DNA of 64,000 nt from Pacificibacter marinus. GTDB taxonomy: Bacteria > Pseudomonadota > Alphaproteobacteria > Rhodobacterales > Rhodobacteraceae. The stretch lies in NCBI RefSeq assembly GCF_018860665.1, contig NZ_JAHKPK010000017.1:62001-126000 (forward strand), given 5' to 3'. The notes under the pieces are model-generated. The model searched no databases, was not told the origin of the DNA, and worked only from the letters and a program-made list of their open reading frames with translations. Both the position numbers and the translations under genes were made by a program. Below are positions 55,565 to 64,000 of the stretch, piece after piece; the first letter of the stretch is position 1; every line of letters starts with the position of its first letter.

Positions 55565-57301
55565 ATGTCTCAAGACAGTATGCGCCAAGGTAAGGAAGAA
55601 CTCGCTCAGGTCTGTAATCGATCTCGCAGTCTTTTTGTCGCAACAGGCATTTTTTCGATTTGCTTGAATGCGTTGATGTTAACAGGCCCGCTGTTCATGT
55701 TGCAGGTATACGATCGCGTGTTGGGGTCTGGTTCTGAGGCAACGCTGGTCGCGCTTATTGTGATTGTCGGCTTTTTGTATGTGATGATGGGTCTGCTTGA
55801 CGGGGTGCGTTCGCGCGTGCTGACGCGGATCGGGGCACTATTCCAGTCTGATCTTGAACAACGCGTTTTCAGAGCCTCCCTGCGTCGATCTGCTATCGAG
55901 CAACAACAGCCAGGCAGAGCCAATCCCATGGATGATTTGACAGCCATCCAGCGGTTTTTGGCATCCCCCGTGATGGCTGCGGTATTCGATTTGCCGTTTG
56001 TGCCGCTGTTTTTGTTCGGCATCGCTCTGTTCCACCCCTATTTGGGATATCTTGCTGTGGGCGGTGGTTTTGTTCTGGTGCTCGTCACCTTAATCAACCG
56101 CGCAACGTCAAAGCATCCACAAAGCATTGCCACCCGCGCCGAGGCCGCATCGTCACAGATGGCAAACCGCCTTGGTTCTGAAGCCGAAGCTGTTCGGTCG
56201 CTGGGTATGGAACGTGCTGCTTATGATCGTTGGTTCAAATCTCGCAAAGTGGCGATGAGCCATGCTGTCCAAGCCTCTGACCTGACGATGAGTTTCTCGG
56301 CGATGTCCAGAGCTCTGCGTTTGTTTTTACAATCGGCGATGCTCGCATTGGGCGCATGGCTGGTGCTGCAACAGGAAATCTCTGCAGGCGCGATGATCGC
56401 CAGTTCGATCTTGCTCGGACGGACCTTGCAGCCTATCGATTTGATGGTCGGCCAGTGGAGTGCGGTGCAGCGTGCCAATCTGGGCTGGTCAAACCTATCC
56501 GAATTGCTTGGCTCTGTTGGTAAAGAGCCGGCGCGCACAGAATTGCCACGTCCAAATGCCAATTTGCATGTACTGAATCTAACCGTGATCCCCCCCGGTC
56601 AAGCACAAGCATCGTTGCGGATGGTGTCTTTCAAAGTTGAGCCGGGCGAAGCCGTTGGTGTGATTGGTCCCTCAGGCGCTGGCAAGTCCACGTTGGCGCG
56701 CGCTATGACAAGTGTGTGGTCTCCCACTGGCGGGGCGATCCGTTTGGATGGTGCTAAGCTCGATCAATACGATCCAGATGTTCTGGGCAGCTATATTGGG
56801 TACTTGCCGCAACGCGTTCAGCTGTTTGATGGCACCATTGCCGAAAATATCGCCAAACTTGCCTTTCAACCTGATGGAGCGTCTGTGGTCGCCTCCGCTC
56901 AAAAAGCCGATGCGCACGCCATGATTCTGTCTTTGCCCAAAGGGTACGATACGCCAGTATCTTCAGTCGGGGGCTTGCTGTCAGGCGGCCAATTGCAGCG
57001 TATCGGCCTTGCGCGTGCCTTTTATGGCAATCCGGTTTTGGTGATTTTGGATGAACCAAACTCAAATCTGGATAACGATGGATCGGTTGCGCTGAACGTG
57101 GCCATCAGACGGCACAAAGAAGAAGGCGGTACGGTTATGATCATGGCGCATCGTCCCTCTGCGATTCAAGAATGCGATAAGCTATTGGTGCTTGAAAACG
57201 GCGCATTACGCGCGTTCGGTCCGCGTGATGCCGTGCTCAATGAAATGGTCAAAAACAGTAAGGATATTATGCGCAAGCCGGGTCCGGGGGGCGTACGATG
57301 A
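55565..57301 (+). CDS. Type I secretion ABC transporter (PrtD/RaxB-like)
   Basis: A 578-residue permease-ATPase. N-terminal transmembrane domain (about 25-290) and a C-terminal ATPase with Walker A GPSGAGKST, signature LLSGGQLQRIGLARA and Walker B VLVILDEPNSN. No C39 peptidase domain is present, so it is the RTX-type exporter rather than a peptide-cleaving type. It overlaps the HlyD adaptor by 4 bp. Upstream, a 200-bp AT-rich gap should carry the promoter. No RTX or other substrate gene lies in the window. Confidence 0.93.
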   Translation: MSQDSMRQGKEELAQVCNRSRSLFVATGIFSICLNALMLTGPLFMLQVYDRVLGSGSEATLVALIVIVGFLYVMMGLLDGVRSRVLTRIGALFQSDLEQRVFRASLRRSAIEQQQPGRANPMDDLTAIQRFLASPVMAAVFDLPFVPLFLFGIALFHPYLGYLAVGGGFVLVLVTLINRATSKHPQSIATRAEAASSQMANRLGSEAEAVRSLGMERAAYDRWFKSRKVAMSHAVQASDLTMSFSAMSRALRLFLQSAMLALGAWLVLQQEISAGAMIASSILLGRTLQPIDLMVGQWSAVQRANLGWSNLSELLGSVGKEPARTELPRPNANLHVLNLTVIPPGQAQASLRMVSFKVEPGEAVGVIGPSGAGKSTLARAMTSVWSPTGGAIRLDGAKLDQYDPDVLGSYIGYLPQRVQLFDGTIAENIAKLAFQPDGASVVASAQKADAHAMILSLPKGYDTPVSSVGGLLSGGQLQRIGLARAFYGNPVLVILDEPNSNLDNDGSVALNVAIRRHKEEGGTVMIMAHRPSAIQECDKLLVLENGALRAFGPRDAVLNEMVKNSKDIMRKPGPGGVR

Positions 57302-58680
57302 CCCAGAACCTTCCAACCGAAATTGAGACCGAAAAACTGTCCGCTGCAGATGTCTTGAATGCCGCCAGCGCCGCCGTGCCTGAACCTGATCAATGGTCCG
57401 TGCGTGGACCTTTGATCGTTGGGTTTATATGTATTTTGGTGCTGTTTGGCGGCTTCGGGCTTTGGGCCGTTTTGGCACGTATCGACGGGGCTATTGTCGT
57501 TTCAGGACAAGTGCAAGTTGAACAGAATCGTCAAGTTGTGGCGCATCGCGATGGTGGTGAAGTGGCTTCTGTTAAAGTCTCCGAAGGTGACCTTGTCGAG
57601 GCGGGGCAACTTTTGCTGCAAATCAGCGGCCGCGAACTCGTTAGTACATTGGCTATCACTGAAGGGCAATTGTTTGAGGCAATGGCCCGTGCCGCGCGAT
57701 TGCAAGCCGAACGGGATGGGACAGATGAGATTGTTTTTGCACCCGAGTTGTTGGATCGGGCGCAAACCGACAACGACGTGGCGCGGTTGATTGCTGGCCA
57801 GCTTGACTTGTTTACAGCACGCCGCCTTACGGCTCAAAAAGAAATTGAACAGCTTGGCAAGCGCAGAGCGCAAATCACAGCACAAATTGCAGGGTTTATG
57901 GCGCAGCGCTCGGCTTTGGAACAGCAACTGGCCTTGATTGACGAAGATTTGGTGTCTCAGGAAGCATTGTTGAAGCGCGGCCTCACGCAGCAAAGCAGCG
58001 TAAATGCCTTGCGTCGCGAACAGGTTGGCACCGCAGGGCAAATCGGGTCGCTGACCGCGGCGATGGCACAGGCTGAATCTCAAGGCACTGAGACAGAATT
58101 GCAAATTCTTAAGCTGAGTTCTGACCGCCGCGAAAGCGCCATCACCGCGTTGCGAGATATCCAAGCGCGCAGTTTGGAATTGCGTCAGCAGCGCGAAAAC
58201 CTGCAAGAGCGTCTTAAGCGGCTTGATGTGCGCGCGCCACTATCCGGTGTTGTGTATGATTTGTCGGTCTTTGGTGCTGGCGCAGTGGTGACGTCAGCCC
58301 AGCCGTTATTGTTCATTGTGCCTCAAGATCGTCCTTTGGTTGTTGCTGCGCGGGTAAGTCCTATCCATGTTGATAAAGTCTACCCCGGGCAACCGGTACG
58401 TTTGCGCTTTTCCACCTTTGACAGTCGCACCACGCCTGAAATAAACGGATCTGTGACCAAAATATCCGCTGATGCTTTCATCGATGATGCCACACGCACA
58501 AGCTACTATTTGGTGGAAATCCGTATCAATGAAGATCAAAGAAGTCTGCTGCCTGCAGGTTCTGTTCTTATTCCGGGCATGCCAGTAGAAACATATATGT
58601 CAACGGGCGAACGTTCGCCCTTGGCTTATTTGACAAAACCGCTCACTGATTACTTTGTGCGCGCGTTCCGCGAAGACTAA
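57298..58680 (+). CDS. HlyD family periplasmic adaptor of type I secretion
   Basis: A 460-residue membrane fusion protein with one N-terminal transmembrane helix (about 40-62), then the lipoyl/beta-barrel parts (GQVQVEQNRQVVAHRDGGEVASVKV), a long helical hairpin (about 155-300, rich in Gln/Arg/Leu) and a C-terminal barrel (VRLRFSTFDSRTTPEINGSV). It bridges the ABC transporter to an outer-membrane TolC-like channel, which is not encoded here. It starts on the upstream stop (ATGA). Confidence 0.93.
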   Translation: MTQNLPTEIETEKLSAADVLNAASAAVPEPDQWSVRGPLIVGFICILVLFGGFGLWAVLARIDGAIVVSGQVQVEQNRQVVAHRDGGEVASVKVSEGDLVEAGQLLLQISGRELVSTLAITEGQLFEAMARAARLQAERDGTDEIVFAPELLDRAQTDNDVARLIAGQLDLFTARRLTAQKEIEQLGKRRAQITAQIAGFMAQRSALEQQLALIDEDLVSQEALLKRGLTQQSSVNALRREQVGTAGQIGSLTAAMAQAESQGTETELQILKLSSDRRESAITALRDIQARSLELRQQRENLQERLKRLDVRAPLSGVVYDLSVFGAGAVVTSAQPLLFIVPQDRPLVVAARVSPIHVDKVYPGQPVRLRFSTFDSRTTPEINGSVTKISADAFIDDATRTSYYLVEIRINEDQRSLLPAGSVLIPGMPVETYMSTGERSPLAYLTKPLTDYFVRAFRED

Positions 58681-58708
58681 AAACACTATTAGAGTTAGGA
58701 CCAAGACT

Positions 58709-59173
58709 ATGACCCATCCCATCGAAGCAAAATTGACTGAGCTTGGCCTGTCGCTGCCAAACGCGCCTGCGCCCGCTGCGAACTACGTTCCTTTTGTACA
58801 GGTCGGTAATTTGGTACATATTTCTGGTCAGATATCCAACGGACCAGATGGTTTGATCACCGGTAAACTTGGCGCTGATCTCGACGTTGAACAGGGGGCC
58901 GCTGCGGCACAAATATGTGCCTTGTCACTTTTAGCCCAAGCCAAAGCAGCCACAGGCGGCGACTTGTCCAAGATCAAACGCCTTGTGAAATTGGTTGGTT
59001 TCGTCAATTCGACGCCTGACTTTATCGATCAGCCTAAGGTCATCAACGGCGCGTCTGATTTGATGGTTGAGTTGATGGGAGATGCTGGCCGCCATGCGCG
59101 CTCTGCTGTGTCCGCTGGTTCACTTCCTTTCGGTGTTGCCGTTGAAATCGAAGCAATTTTCGAAGTTGTTTAA
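58709..59173 (+). CDS. RidA family deaminase-like protein
   Basis: A 154-residue protein of the RidA/YjgF superfamily (longer, atypical branch; FVQVGNLVHISGQISNGPDG, RSAVSAGSLPFGVAVEIEAIF). RidA deaminates reactive enamines. The conserved Arg near the C-terminus of canonical RidA appears as HARSAVSA. ATG 58709 is 28 bp after the HlyD stop; an upstream ATG at 58655 overlaps hlyD and is unlikely. The next gene begins directly after the stop. Confidence 0.9.
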   Translation: MTHPIEAKLTELGLSLPNAPAPAANYVPFVQVGNLVHISGQISNGPDGLITGKLGADLDVEQGAAAAQICALSLLAQAKAATGGDLSKIKRLVKLVGFVNSTPDFIDQPKVINGASDLMVELMGDAGRHARSAVSAGSLPFGVAVEIEAIFEVV

Positions 59174-59935
59174 ATGAAGATATCTCTTCCAGATGCCTTT
59201 CTAAAATCACCAATCGCGCATCGTGCTTTGCATGATGAGACCAAAGGACGTGCAGAAAATAATTTGGCAGCGATTGAGGCGGCGATTGAAGGCGGCTTTG
59301 GCATTGAGATCGACATTCAGCAAAGCAAAGACGGTCAAGCGATGGTGTTCCACGACTATCACCTAGATCGCTTGACCGAAGCCACAGGGCCGTTCGCGCA
59401 ACACACAGCAGCTGAGCTTGGCCAAGTACGTTTCCGATCTGGCGAGGTCGGAGTGCCGACATTGGCTGCTGTTTTGAATCATGTTGCTGGCCGTGCGCCG
59501 CTTTTGATTGAAATAAAAGATCAAGATGGTGTCATGGGCCCCAAAGTTGGACCGCTAGAACGCGAGGTGGCGCGCTTGTTGCAAAGCTACGCTGGTGCGG
59601 TTGCGGTGATGTCGTTCAATCCTCATGCGGTCGCGGTGTTGGCCGAGGTAGCACCGGGTATTCCGCGGGGCCTAACCACATGTGGTTATCCGCCCCAAGA
59701 TTGGACGTTGCTGAGCGAGGCGACGCGGGTCCGCTTGCGTGAAATCCCTGATTTTGACAGGGTCGGGGCAAGTTTCGTGTCGCATCAATGGACGGATCTG
59801 GCCTCGGAACGTATTCAAGACTTGAAGGCGGCCGGTGCTCATATTTTGTGTTGGACCATTCGTTCCGCAAGCGAGGCGACTGATGCAGCACGTTATGCCG
59901 AGAATATTACCTTTGAAGGCTACGTTCCCGCTTGA
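59174..59935 (+). CDS. Glycerophosphodiester phosphodiesterase family protein
   Basis: A 253-residue GDPD-like enzyme with the catalytic His in AHRALHDETKGRAENNLAA, the metal-site Glu/Asp in GIEIDIQQSKDGQ and the second His in VFHDYHLDRLTEATG. It hydrolyses glycerophosphodiesters to glycerol-3-phosphate and alcohol. No signal peptide, so cytoplasmic like UgpQ. ATG 59174 follows the RidA stop directly. It shares an operon with RidA. Confidence 0.92.
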   Translation: MKISLPDAFLKSPIAHRALHDETKGRAENNLAAIEAAIEGGFGIEIDIQQSKDGQAMVFHDYHLDRLTEATGPFAQHTAAELGQVRFRSGEVGVPTLAAVLNHVAGRAPLLIEIKDQDGVMGPKVGPLEREVARLLQSYAGAVAVMSFNPHAVAVLAEVAPGIPRGLTTCGYPPQDWTLLSEATRVRLREIPDFDRVGASFVSHQWTDLASERIQDLKAAGAHILCWTIRSASEATDAARYAENITFEGYVPA

Positions 59936-59978
59936 CGATGGCCCTATACGGTACAGGTTATAGGCGCAGGAGTGCGCT

Positions 59979-61166
59979 ATGAGTGATCAGATTGAGATTT
60001 TTGTTAGCGGTAGTATCGCCGAATTTGACCCAAGCGATTGGGATGCTTGTGCTGTGCGTCTTGCCCAAGGGTCACCGCAACCTCTTGATCCTTTCACCAC
60101 CCACCGTTTTTTGACGGCGCTTGAGGAGTCTGGCTCTGTTGGGATGGGCACGGGATGGGCACCACGCTATCTGGGCGCGCGCCAAAACGGTCAGCTTATT
60201 GCGGTGGCGCCCCTTTATGCGAAAGGGCATTCTCAAGGTGAATACGTGTTCGATCACGCCTGGGCACAGGCCTATGAAAATGCGGGTGGAGATTATTATC
60301 CAAAACTGCAAATTGCTGTGCCGTTTACGCCTGCCACTGGCCGCAGGTTTCTGTGTCGCGCAGGTTATGACGCAGTAGGCCAAGCGGGCTTGGTGCAAGG
60401 TGCTGTACATGTGGCATCAGAGCAAAACTTGTCATCGTTGCATATTACCTTTTGTACTGAAGATGAGGCCCGTGTTGGTCGCGAGATGGGGCTTTTGCAC
60501 CGGATCGGTCAGCAGTTTCATTGGGAGAATAAAGACTACGCTGACTTTGACGCCTTTTTAGCTGACCTGTCTGCGCGCAAACGCAAATCCATTCGCAAAG
60601 AGCGCAAGCAAGCGCAGGGCTTTGGTGGCGAGATTGTCTCGCTGACAGGCGATGCGATTCAATCCGAGCACTGGGATGCCTTTTGGGAGTTTTACCAAAA
60701 CACAGGCGCACGTAAATGGGGCACGCCTTATTTGACGCGAGCCTTTTTCGATTGCTTGCAAGAGACCATGCGCGACGATGTGCTTTTGGTGTTGGCCATG
60801 CGAGACGGCGTTGCCATCGCCGGTGCGCTCAATTTCATCGGTGGCGATACCTTGTTTGGGCGCTATTGGGGCTGCACGGAACATCACGCCTGTTTGCATT
60901 TTGAGTTGTGCTACTACCAAGCCATCGATTATGCGATCACCCATGGATTGGCGCGGGTCGAAGCCGGTGCGCAGGGCGAACATAAGTTGGCGCGCGGGTA
61001 TCTGCCAAAGACAACGCATTCACTGCACTGGATTGCGGATGCTGGATTTGCGCGCGCGGTTCAAGACTATGTCGATGCGGAACGCGAGGCCGTAGATCAA
61101 GACACGGAAGTCTTGACAAGCTACGGTCCGTTTAAGCGCACAAATACAGAGGACGACCATGACTGA
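59979..61166 (+). CDS. FemAB/GNAT-like acyltransferase (peptidogalycan biosynthesis family)
   Basis: A 395-residue protein of the COG3146/PF04339 family. It has the GARQNGQLIAVAPLYAKGHSQGEYVFDHAWA start and the C-terminal AQGEHKLARGYLPKTTHSLHWI stretch. These proteins resemble FemAB/GNAT-type aminoacyl- or acyltransferases and are listed as peptidogalycan biosynthesis proteins; no substrate is proven. AGGCGCAGGAG precedes the ATG. It overlaps phhB by 8 bp. Confidence 0.85.
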   Translation: MSDQIEIFVSGSIAEFDPSDWDACAVRLAQGSPQPLDPFTTHRFLTALEESGSVGMGTGWAPRYLGARQNGQLIAVAPLYAKGHSQGEYVFDHAWAQAYENAGGDYYPKLQIAVPFTPATGRRFLCRAGYDAVGQAGLVQGAVHVASEQNLSSLHITFCTEDEARVGREMGLLHRIGQQFHWENKDYADFDAFLADLSARKRKSIRKERKQAQGFGGEIVSLTGDAIQSEHWDAFWEFYQNTGARKWGTPYLTRAFFDCLQETMRDDVLLVLAMRDGVAIAGALNFIGGDTLFGRYWGCTEHHACLHFELCYYQAIDYAITHGLARVEAGAQGEHKLARGYLPKTTHSLHWIADAGFARAVQDYVDAEREAVDQDTEVLTSYGPFKRTNTEDDHD

Positions 61167-61449
61167 CCTTATGGAGACGACTGAAATACATGCGAAAATT
61201 CCAGCGGGTTGGCAGCTGGCCGAGGTGGGCGATGCCCTGACCAAAACTTTTCAGTTTGCGAATTTCATATCCGCATTCGGCTGGATGACACAGATGGCGA
61301 TGATCGCAGAGAAAATGAACCACCACCCAGAGTGGCGTAATGTCTACCGTACGGTTGAGGTCACTTTGACGACCCATGATGTCGGCGGGGTGACCGCAAA
61401 AGACATCGCTTTGGCACAGAAAATGAACGAGGCAGCAGGCAATGCTTGA
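61159..61449 (+). CDS. phhB: 4a-Hydroxytetrahydrobiopterin dehydratase (pterin carbinolamine dehydratase)
   Basis: A 96-residue protein with FANFISAFGWMTQMAMIAEKMNHHPEWRNVYRTVEVTLTTHD-type PCD signature (paired His in NHHPEW). It dehydrates 4a-hydroxytetrahydropterin, usually for phenylalanine hydroxylase. No phhA gene is in the window, so it may serve another pterin role. It overlaps the upstream and downstream genes by 8 bp each. Confidence 0.93.
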   Translation: MTDLMETTEIHAKIPAGWQLAEVGDALTKTFQFANFISAFGWMTQMAMIAEKMNHHPEWRNVYRTVEVTLTTHDVGGVTAKDIALAQKMNEAAGNA

Positions 61450-62290
61450 TACGATTCTTTCCTATACGATTTACCAAGACACCACGATTGGCGACCTTAT
61501 GTCGGTTGATGCTTTGATCAGCTTAGGTAGCTCAGTTTTAGGGGCGTTGCTTATGCTCTTGGCTGGCCTTGTCGTGTCGCGGGCCGTGTCGCGCCGTGTA
61601 CGTGGTATTGGGCTACGGTATGCGGCGTTGGATGTGACGTTGTTTAATTTTTTGGGCAACATCGCGCGTTACTTGATTTTGCTATTTACTGTGATGTTTG
61701 TGCTCAACACCTTTGGCATTCAGACGACCTCGATTGTGGCCTTGATCGGTGCAGGTGGTTTGGCGATTGGTTTGGCGTTGCAAGGCACGTTGTCGAATGT
61801 TGCGGCTGGTGTGATGATCGTCTTTTTCCGTCCGTTTAAAATCGGTGACTTTGTCGATATCGCTGGCACTGCTGGGACAGTTAAAGACATCACGCTCAAT
61901 TTTACTGAGCTGGCCGATCTGTCAAATGTGCAAATCATTGTTCCTAACGCCCAAGCTTGGGGCAATATCATCACAAATTATTCGACCAACAATACCCGAC
62001 GTGCGGAATGGGTTTTTGGGGTTTCATATGGGGCCAACCTGAAAGTCGCAGAAAAGGCAATTCGTGATACTATCATGGCAGACCCACGGTCGCTGACAGA
62101 CCCCGAGCCGTTTATCCAAGTGAACAACTTGGGCGATTTTTCGGTGGATTTCTTGGTGCGCGTTTGGGTGCCATCGGCGGATTATTTTCAGTATCAAGCT
62201 GATATGAAACGTAATGTAAAAGAAGCTTTAGACGCGACTGGTATAGAAATTCCATTCCCGACGCGGTCTGTGTTCAACACCTCAAAATAG
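61442..62290 (+). CDS. MscS-type mechanosensitive ion channel
   Basis: A 282-residue membrane protein with three N-terminal helices (about 20-110; TM3 LIGAGGLAIGLALQGTLSNVAAGV) and the conserved PFKIGDFVDIAGTAGTVKDI beta domain, followed by a mixed C-terminal vestibule region. It opens under hypo-osmotic shock. ATG 61442 overlaps phhB by 8 bp; no further-upstream start is needed. It ends 63 bp from the convergent peroxiredoxin stop. Confidence 0.92.
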   Translation: MLDTILSYTIYQDTTIGDLMSVDALISLGSSVLGALLMLLAGLVVSRAVSRRVRGIGLRYAALDVTLFNFLGNIARYLILLFTVMFVLNTFGIQTTSIVALIGAGGLAIGLALQGTLSNVAAGVMIVFFRPFKIGDFVDIAGTAGTVKDITLNFTELADLSNVQIIVPNAQAWGNIITNYSTNNTRRAEWVFGVSYGANLKVAEKAIRDTIMADPRSLTDPEPFIQVNNLGDFSVDFLVRVWVPSADYFQYQADMKRNVKEALDATGIEIPFPTRSVFNTSK

Positions 62291-62353
62291 GGGATCAATA
62301 CCTCAATAGGCGCCCGACAAAAGTGACGGGCGCCTGTGCTTTTGTTCGATAGC

Positions 62354-62842
62354 TTACAACGCGTCGACGACGCTTTCGCCAGCAGAGATATTGCATTCGC
62401 CGGCATTGTCTTCCACTTGCAGCACGGTCACGACACCGTCCTCGGCCACAAGGGCGTAACGTTTAGAGCGGTCAATCAAGCCTGCAGGTGGTGCAGAGAA
62501 CTCAAGACCAAGTGCTTTGGTCAAAGTAGATTCTGCATCGCCAAGCATCGCGATGCCAGCGGCTGTCGCACCCGTCGCCTCGCCCCACGCGCCCATCACG
62601 AAAGGGTCGTTGACCGAGATGCAGATCACTTCATCTACGCCTTTGGCTGAGAGAGCATTCTTTGTGCGAATGAAGCTTGGCACATGTGCTGTTGAGCACA
62701 CGCCTGTGTATGCGCCGGGCAGGCCAAAAATAACGACTTTACGGCCCTTGGTTTTGGTGCCCAATTCAACGGCTTCTGGGCCATTCGCACCCATTTGCAG
62801 CAGTGTGGCGTCTGGCAGTTTATCACCGATCGAGATTGTCAT
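62354..62842 (-). CDS. Peroxiredoxin, Prx5-type
   Basis: A 162-residue redoxin with the peroxidatic Cys49 in PGAYTGVCSTAHVP (PxxxTxxC). A Cys in AGECNIS near the C-terminus may be resolving. It reduces peroxides with thiols as donor. I chose ATG 62842 (MTISIGDKLPDATLL) over 62866, because the shorter form matches the family and has AGAGGACATGTC upstream. Divergent from the ferredoxin reductase gene. Confidence 0.93.
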   Translation of the reverse strand: MTISIGDKLPDATLLQMGANGPEAVELGTKTKGRKVVIFGLPGAYTGVCSTAHVPSFIRTKNALSAKGVDEVICISVNDPFVMGAWGEATGATAAGIAMLGDAESTLTKALGLEFSAPPAGLIDRSKRYALVAEDGVVTVLQVEDNAGECNISAGESVVDAL

Positions 62843-62919
62843 GACATGTCCTCTATGCGTTTTCATTTCTTGTCTAAAGATATAAGGTTCCTACAACATT
62901 AGACCAGAAGAGAAATCAC

Positions 62920-64000
62920 ATGTCCCATTATATCGTTGTCGGCGCAGGCCAAGCCGGTCAATCCATCGTGACCACATTGCGGGGGCAGGGATTCGATGGC
63001 CAAATTACTTTGATCGGCGATGAGAGGGCCATTCCCTATCAACGCCCGCCTTTGTCTAAGGCGTATTTGCTTGGCGAGATGGAGCTTGATCGACTGTATT
63101 TGCGTCCCGAAGCGTATTACGCCGATGAGAATATCACGTTGCGCACATCAACGCAGGTGACTGATATTGATGCCGCCATGAAAACGATCACGGTTACCAA
63201 AGATGGCATGAGTGAAACGCTGACCTATGACGCTTTGGCCTTAACGACGGGGTCTGCACCGCGTCGTTTGCCTGCCAAAATCGGCGGGGATTTGGACGGG
63301 GTTTATACCATGCGCAGTTTGGCTGACGCCGATGCGATCGCGCCTGAATTTGTCGCTGGCGCATCCGTGCTGATTGTTGGTGGGGGGTATATCGGTTTGG
63401 AAGCCGCAGCTGTGGCGGCTAAGAAAGGCCTCAAAGTGACCTTGGTGGAAATGTCTGAGCGCATTTTACAACGCGTCGCCTCCAAAGAAACCTCGGATTA
63501 TTTCCGCGCATTGCACGAGGGCCATGGCGTGCGCATTCTTGAAGGCATAGGTCTCAATCGCTTGACGGGCGCGGGTCGCGTTAGCAGCGCAGAACTATCA
63601 GATGGCAGCACCTTGGACGTCGATTTTGTTATCGTTGGCGTCGGCATTATTCCGGGCACGCAGCTGGCTGAGGCCGCAGGTGTCGTAGTCGATAATGGTA
63701 TCAAAACCGATCTGTTCGCACGCACTTCTGATCCATCGATCTATGCAGCGGGTGATTGTGCCTCTTATCCTGAAAATGGAACGCAGGTGCGGTTAGAGAG
63801 CGTGGGCAATGCTATCGATCAAGGGGCTATTGCTGCGAAAAACATGCTTGGTCTGAATGTGGAATATGCGCCGAAACCTTGGTTTTGGTCAGATCAATAT
63901 GATGTGAAATTGCAGATTGCGGGTCTGTCTGCTGGGCATGACCAAGTTGTTGTGCGCGATGGTGGTGCCATGCGGTCGCATTGGTACTATAAAGACGGGG
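62920..64000 (+). CDS. FAD-dependent ferredoxin reductase (rhodocoxin/putidaredoxin reductase-like), 3' truncated
   Basis: The frame runs off the window end; 360 codons are visible. It begins MSHYIVVGAGQAGQS (FAD GxGxxG). The NAD-binding IVGGGYIGLEAA is at about 148-159, DxxxYQRPPLSK near residue 41-50, and the conserved IYAAGDCASY near 275. It transfers electrons from NAD(P)H to a 2Fe-2S ferredoxin, commonly for a P450 or an oxygenase. The ATG at 62920 follows AGAAGAGAAATCAC. No ferredoxin or P450 gene is yet visible. Confidence 0.92.
   Translation, partial: MSHYIVVGAGQAGQSIVTTLRGQGFDGQITLIGDERAIPYQRPPLSKAYLLGEMELDRLYLRPEAYYADENITLRTSTQVTDIDAAMKTITVTKDGMSETLTYDALALTTGSAPRRLPAKIGGDLDGVYTMRSLADADAIAPEFVAGASVLIVGGGYIGLEAAAVAAKKGLKVTLVEMSERILQRVASKETSDYFRALHEGHGVRILEGIGLNRLTGAGRVSSAELSDGSTLDVDFVIVGVGIIPGTQLAEAAGVVVDNGIKTDLFARTSDPSIYAAGDCASYPENGTQVRLESVGNAIDQGAIAAKNMLGLNVEYAPKPWFWSDQYDVKLQIAGLSAGHDQVVVRDGGAMRSHWYYKDG

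Overview
The window looks like a chromosomal segment of a marine alphaproteobacterium of the Rhodobacteraceae (roseobacter group). The protein families point there (DUF2794, a DUF6478-like protein, an MbfA iron exporter with an Irr-type box, the accD-folC pair, a kinase-cyanase pair, a short carbonic anhydrase). So do the moderate GC content, dense gene packing, frequent ATGA stop/start overlaps and GTG starts. I see no rRNA, tRNA, CRISPR array, insertion sequence or prophage. Genus cannot be fixed from the sequence alone.

Layout. 1-1052: the C-terminal end of a Ser/Thr kinase and cyanase (cynS). 1205-7879: an envelope or exopolysaccharide locus with an SDR epimerase, a phosphoglycosyl transferase, a membrane-bound CapD-type dehydratase split by an exact 29-bp tandem duplication, a YjbH outer-membrane protein and a YjbF lipoprotein. 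8029-11428: a small Ser-rich exported protein, then a tightly overlapping trio of MFS transporter, pyruvyl-transferase-family protein and GT29 (sialyltransferase-fold) glycosyltransferase. 11511-19315: asd, a DUF4139 exported protein, two small orphan proteins, carbonic anhydrase, an M17 aminopeptidase with an NlpC/P60 peptidase, and DUF2794. 19316-21408: a candidate structured small RNA with its own terminator, a class II cytochrome c and MbfA.

21431-36055 is mostly housekeeping: a YaiI protein, HAD phosphatase, MFS, ZapE, folC-accD, a CPBP protease, lipoproteins, a FadH-like reductase with a LysR regulator, an OmpA-like protein, GNAT and a CinA-type protein. 36112-48678 holds sfsA, map, cobO, an IYD-like nitroreductase, a split MnmC (FAD oxidoreductase divergent from mnmD), an EamA transporter, Slt, dapA, an ion channel, smpB, sseA and an aminotransferase. 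48777-55362: a muramidase-like exported protein, glnK-amt, a class A PBP and mlaA-mlaC. 55565-58680: a type I secretion ABC protein and adaptor with no visible substrate. 58709-64000: RidA, GDPD, a FemAB-like acyltransferase, phhB, MscS, a Prx5 peroxiredoxin and the start of a ferredoxin reductase.

The genes fall into short co-oriented operons separated by convergent pairs, often with bidirectional hairpin terminators. The most unusual items are the 29-bp duplication that splits the CapD gene and places a new ATG on its stop codon, the unassigned structured RNA near 19470-19595, the GT29 gene in a non-pathogen, and the orphan small-gene pair at 14888-15481 with a palindrome and paired direct repeats upstream.
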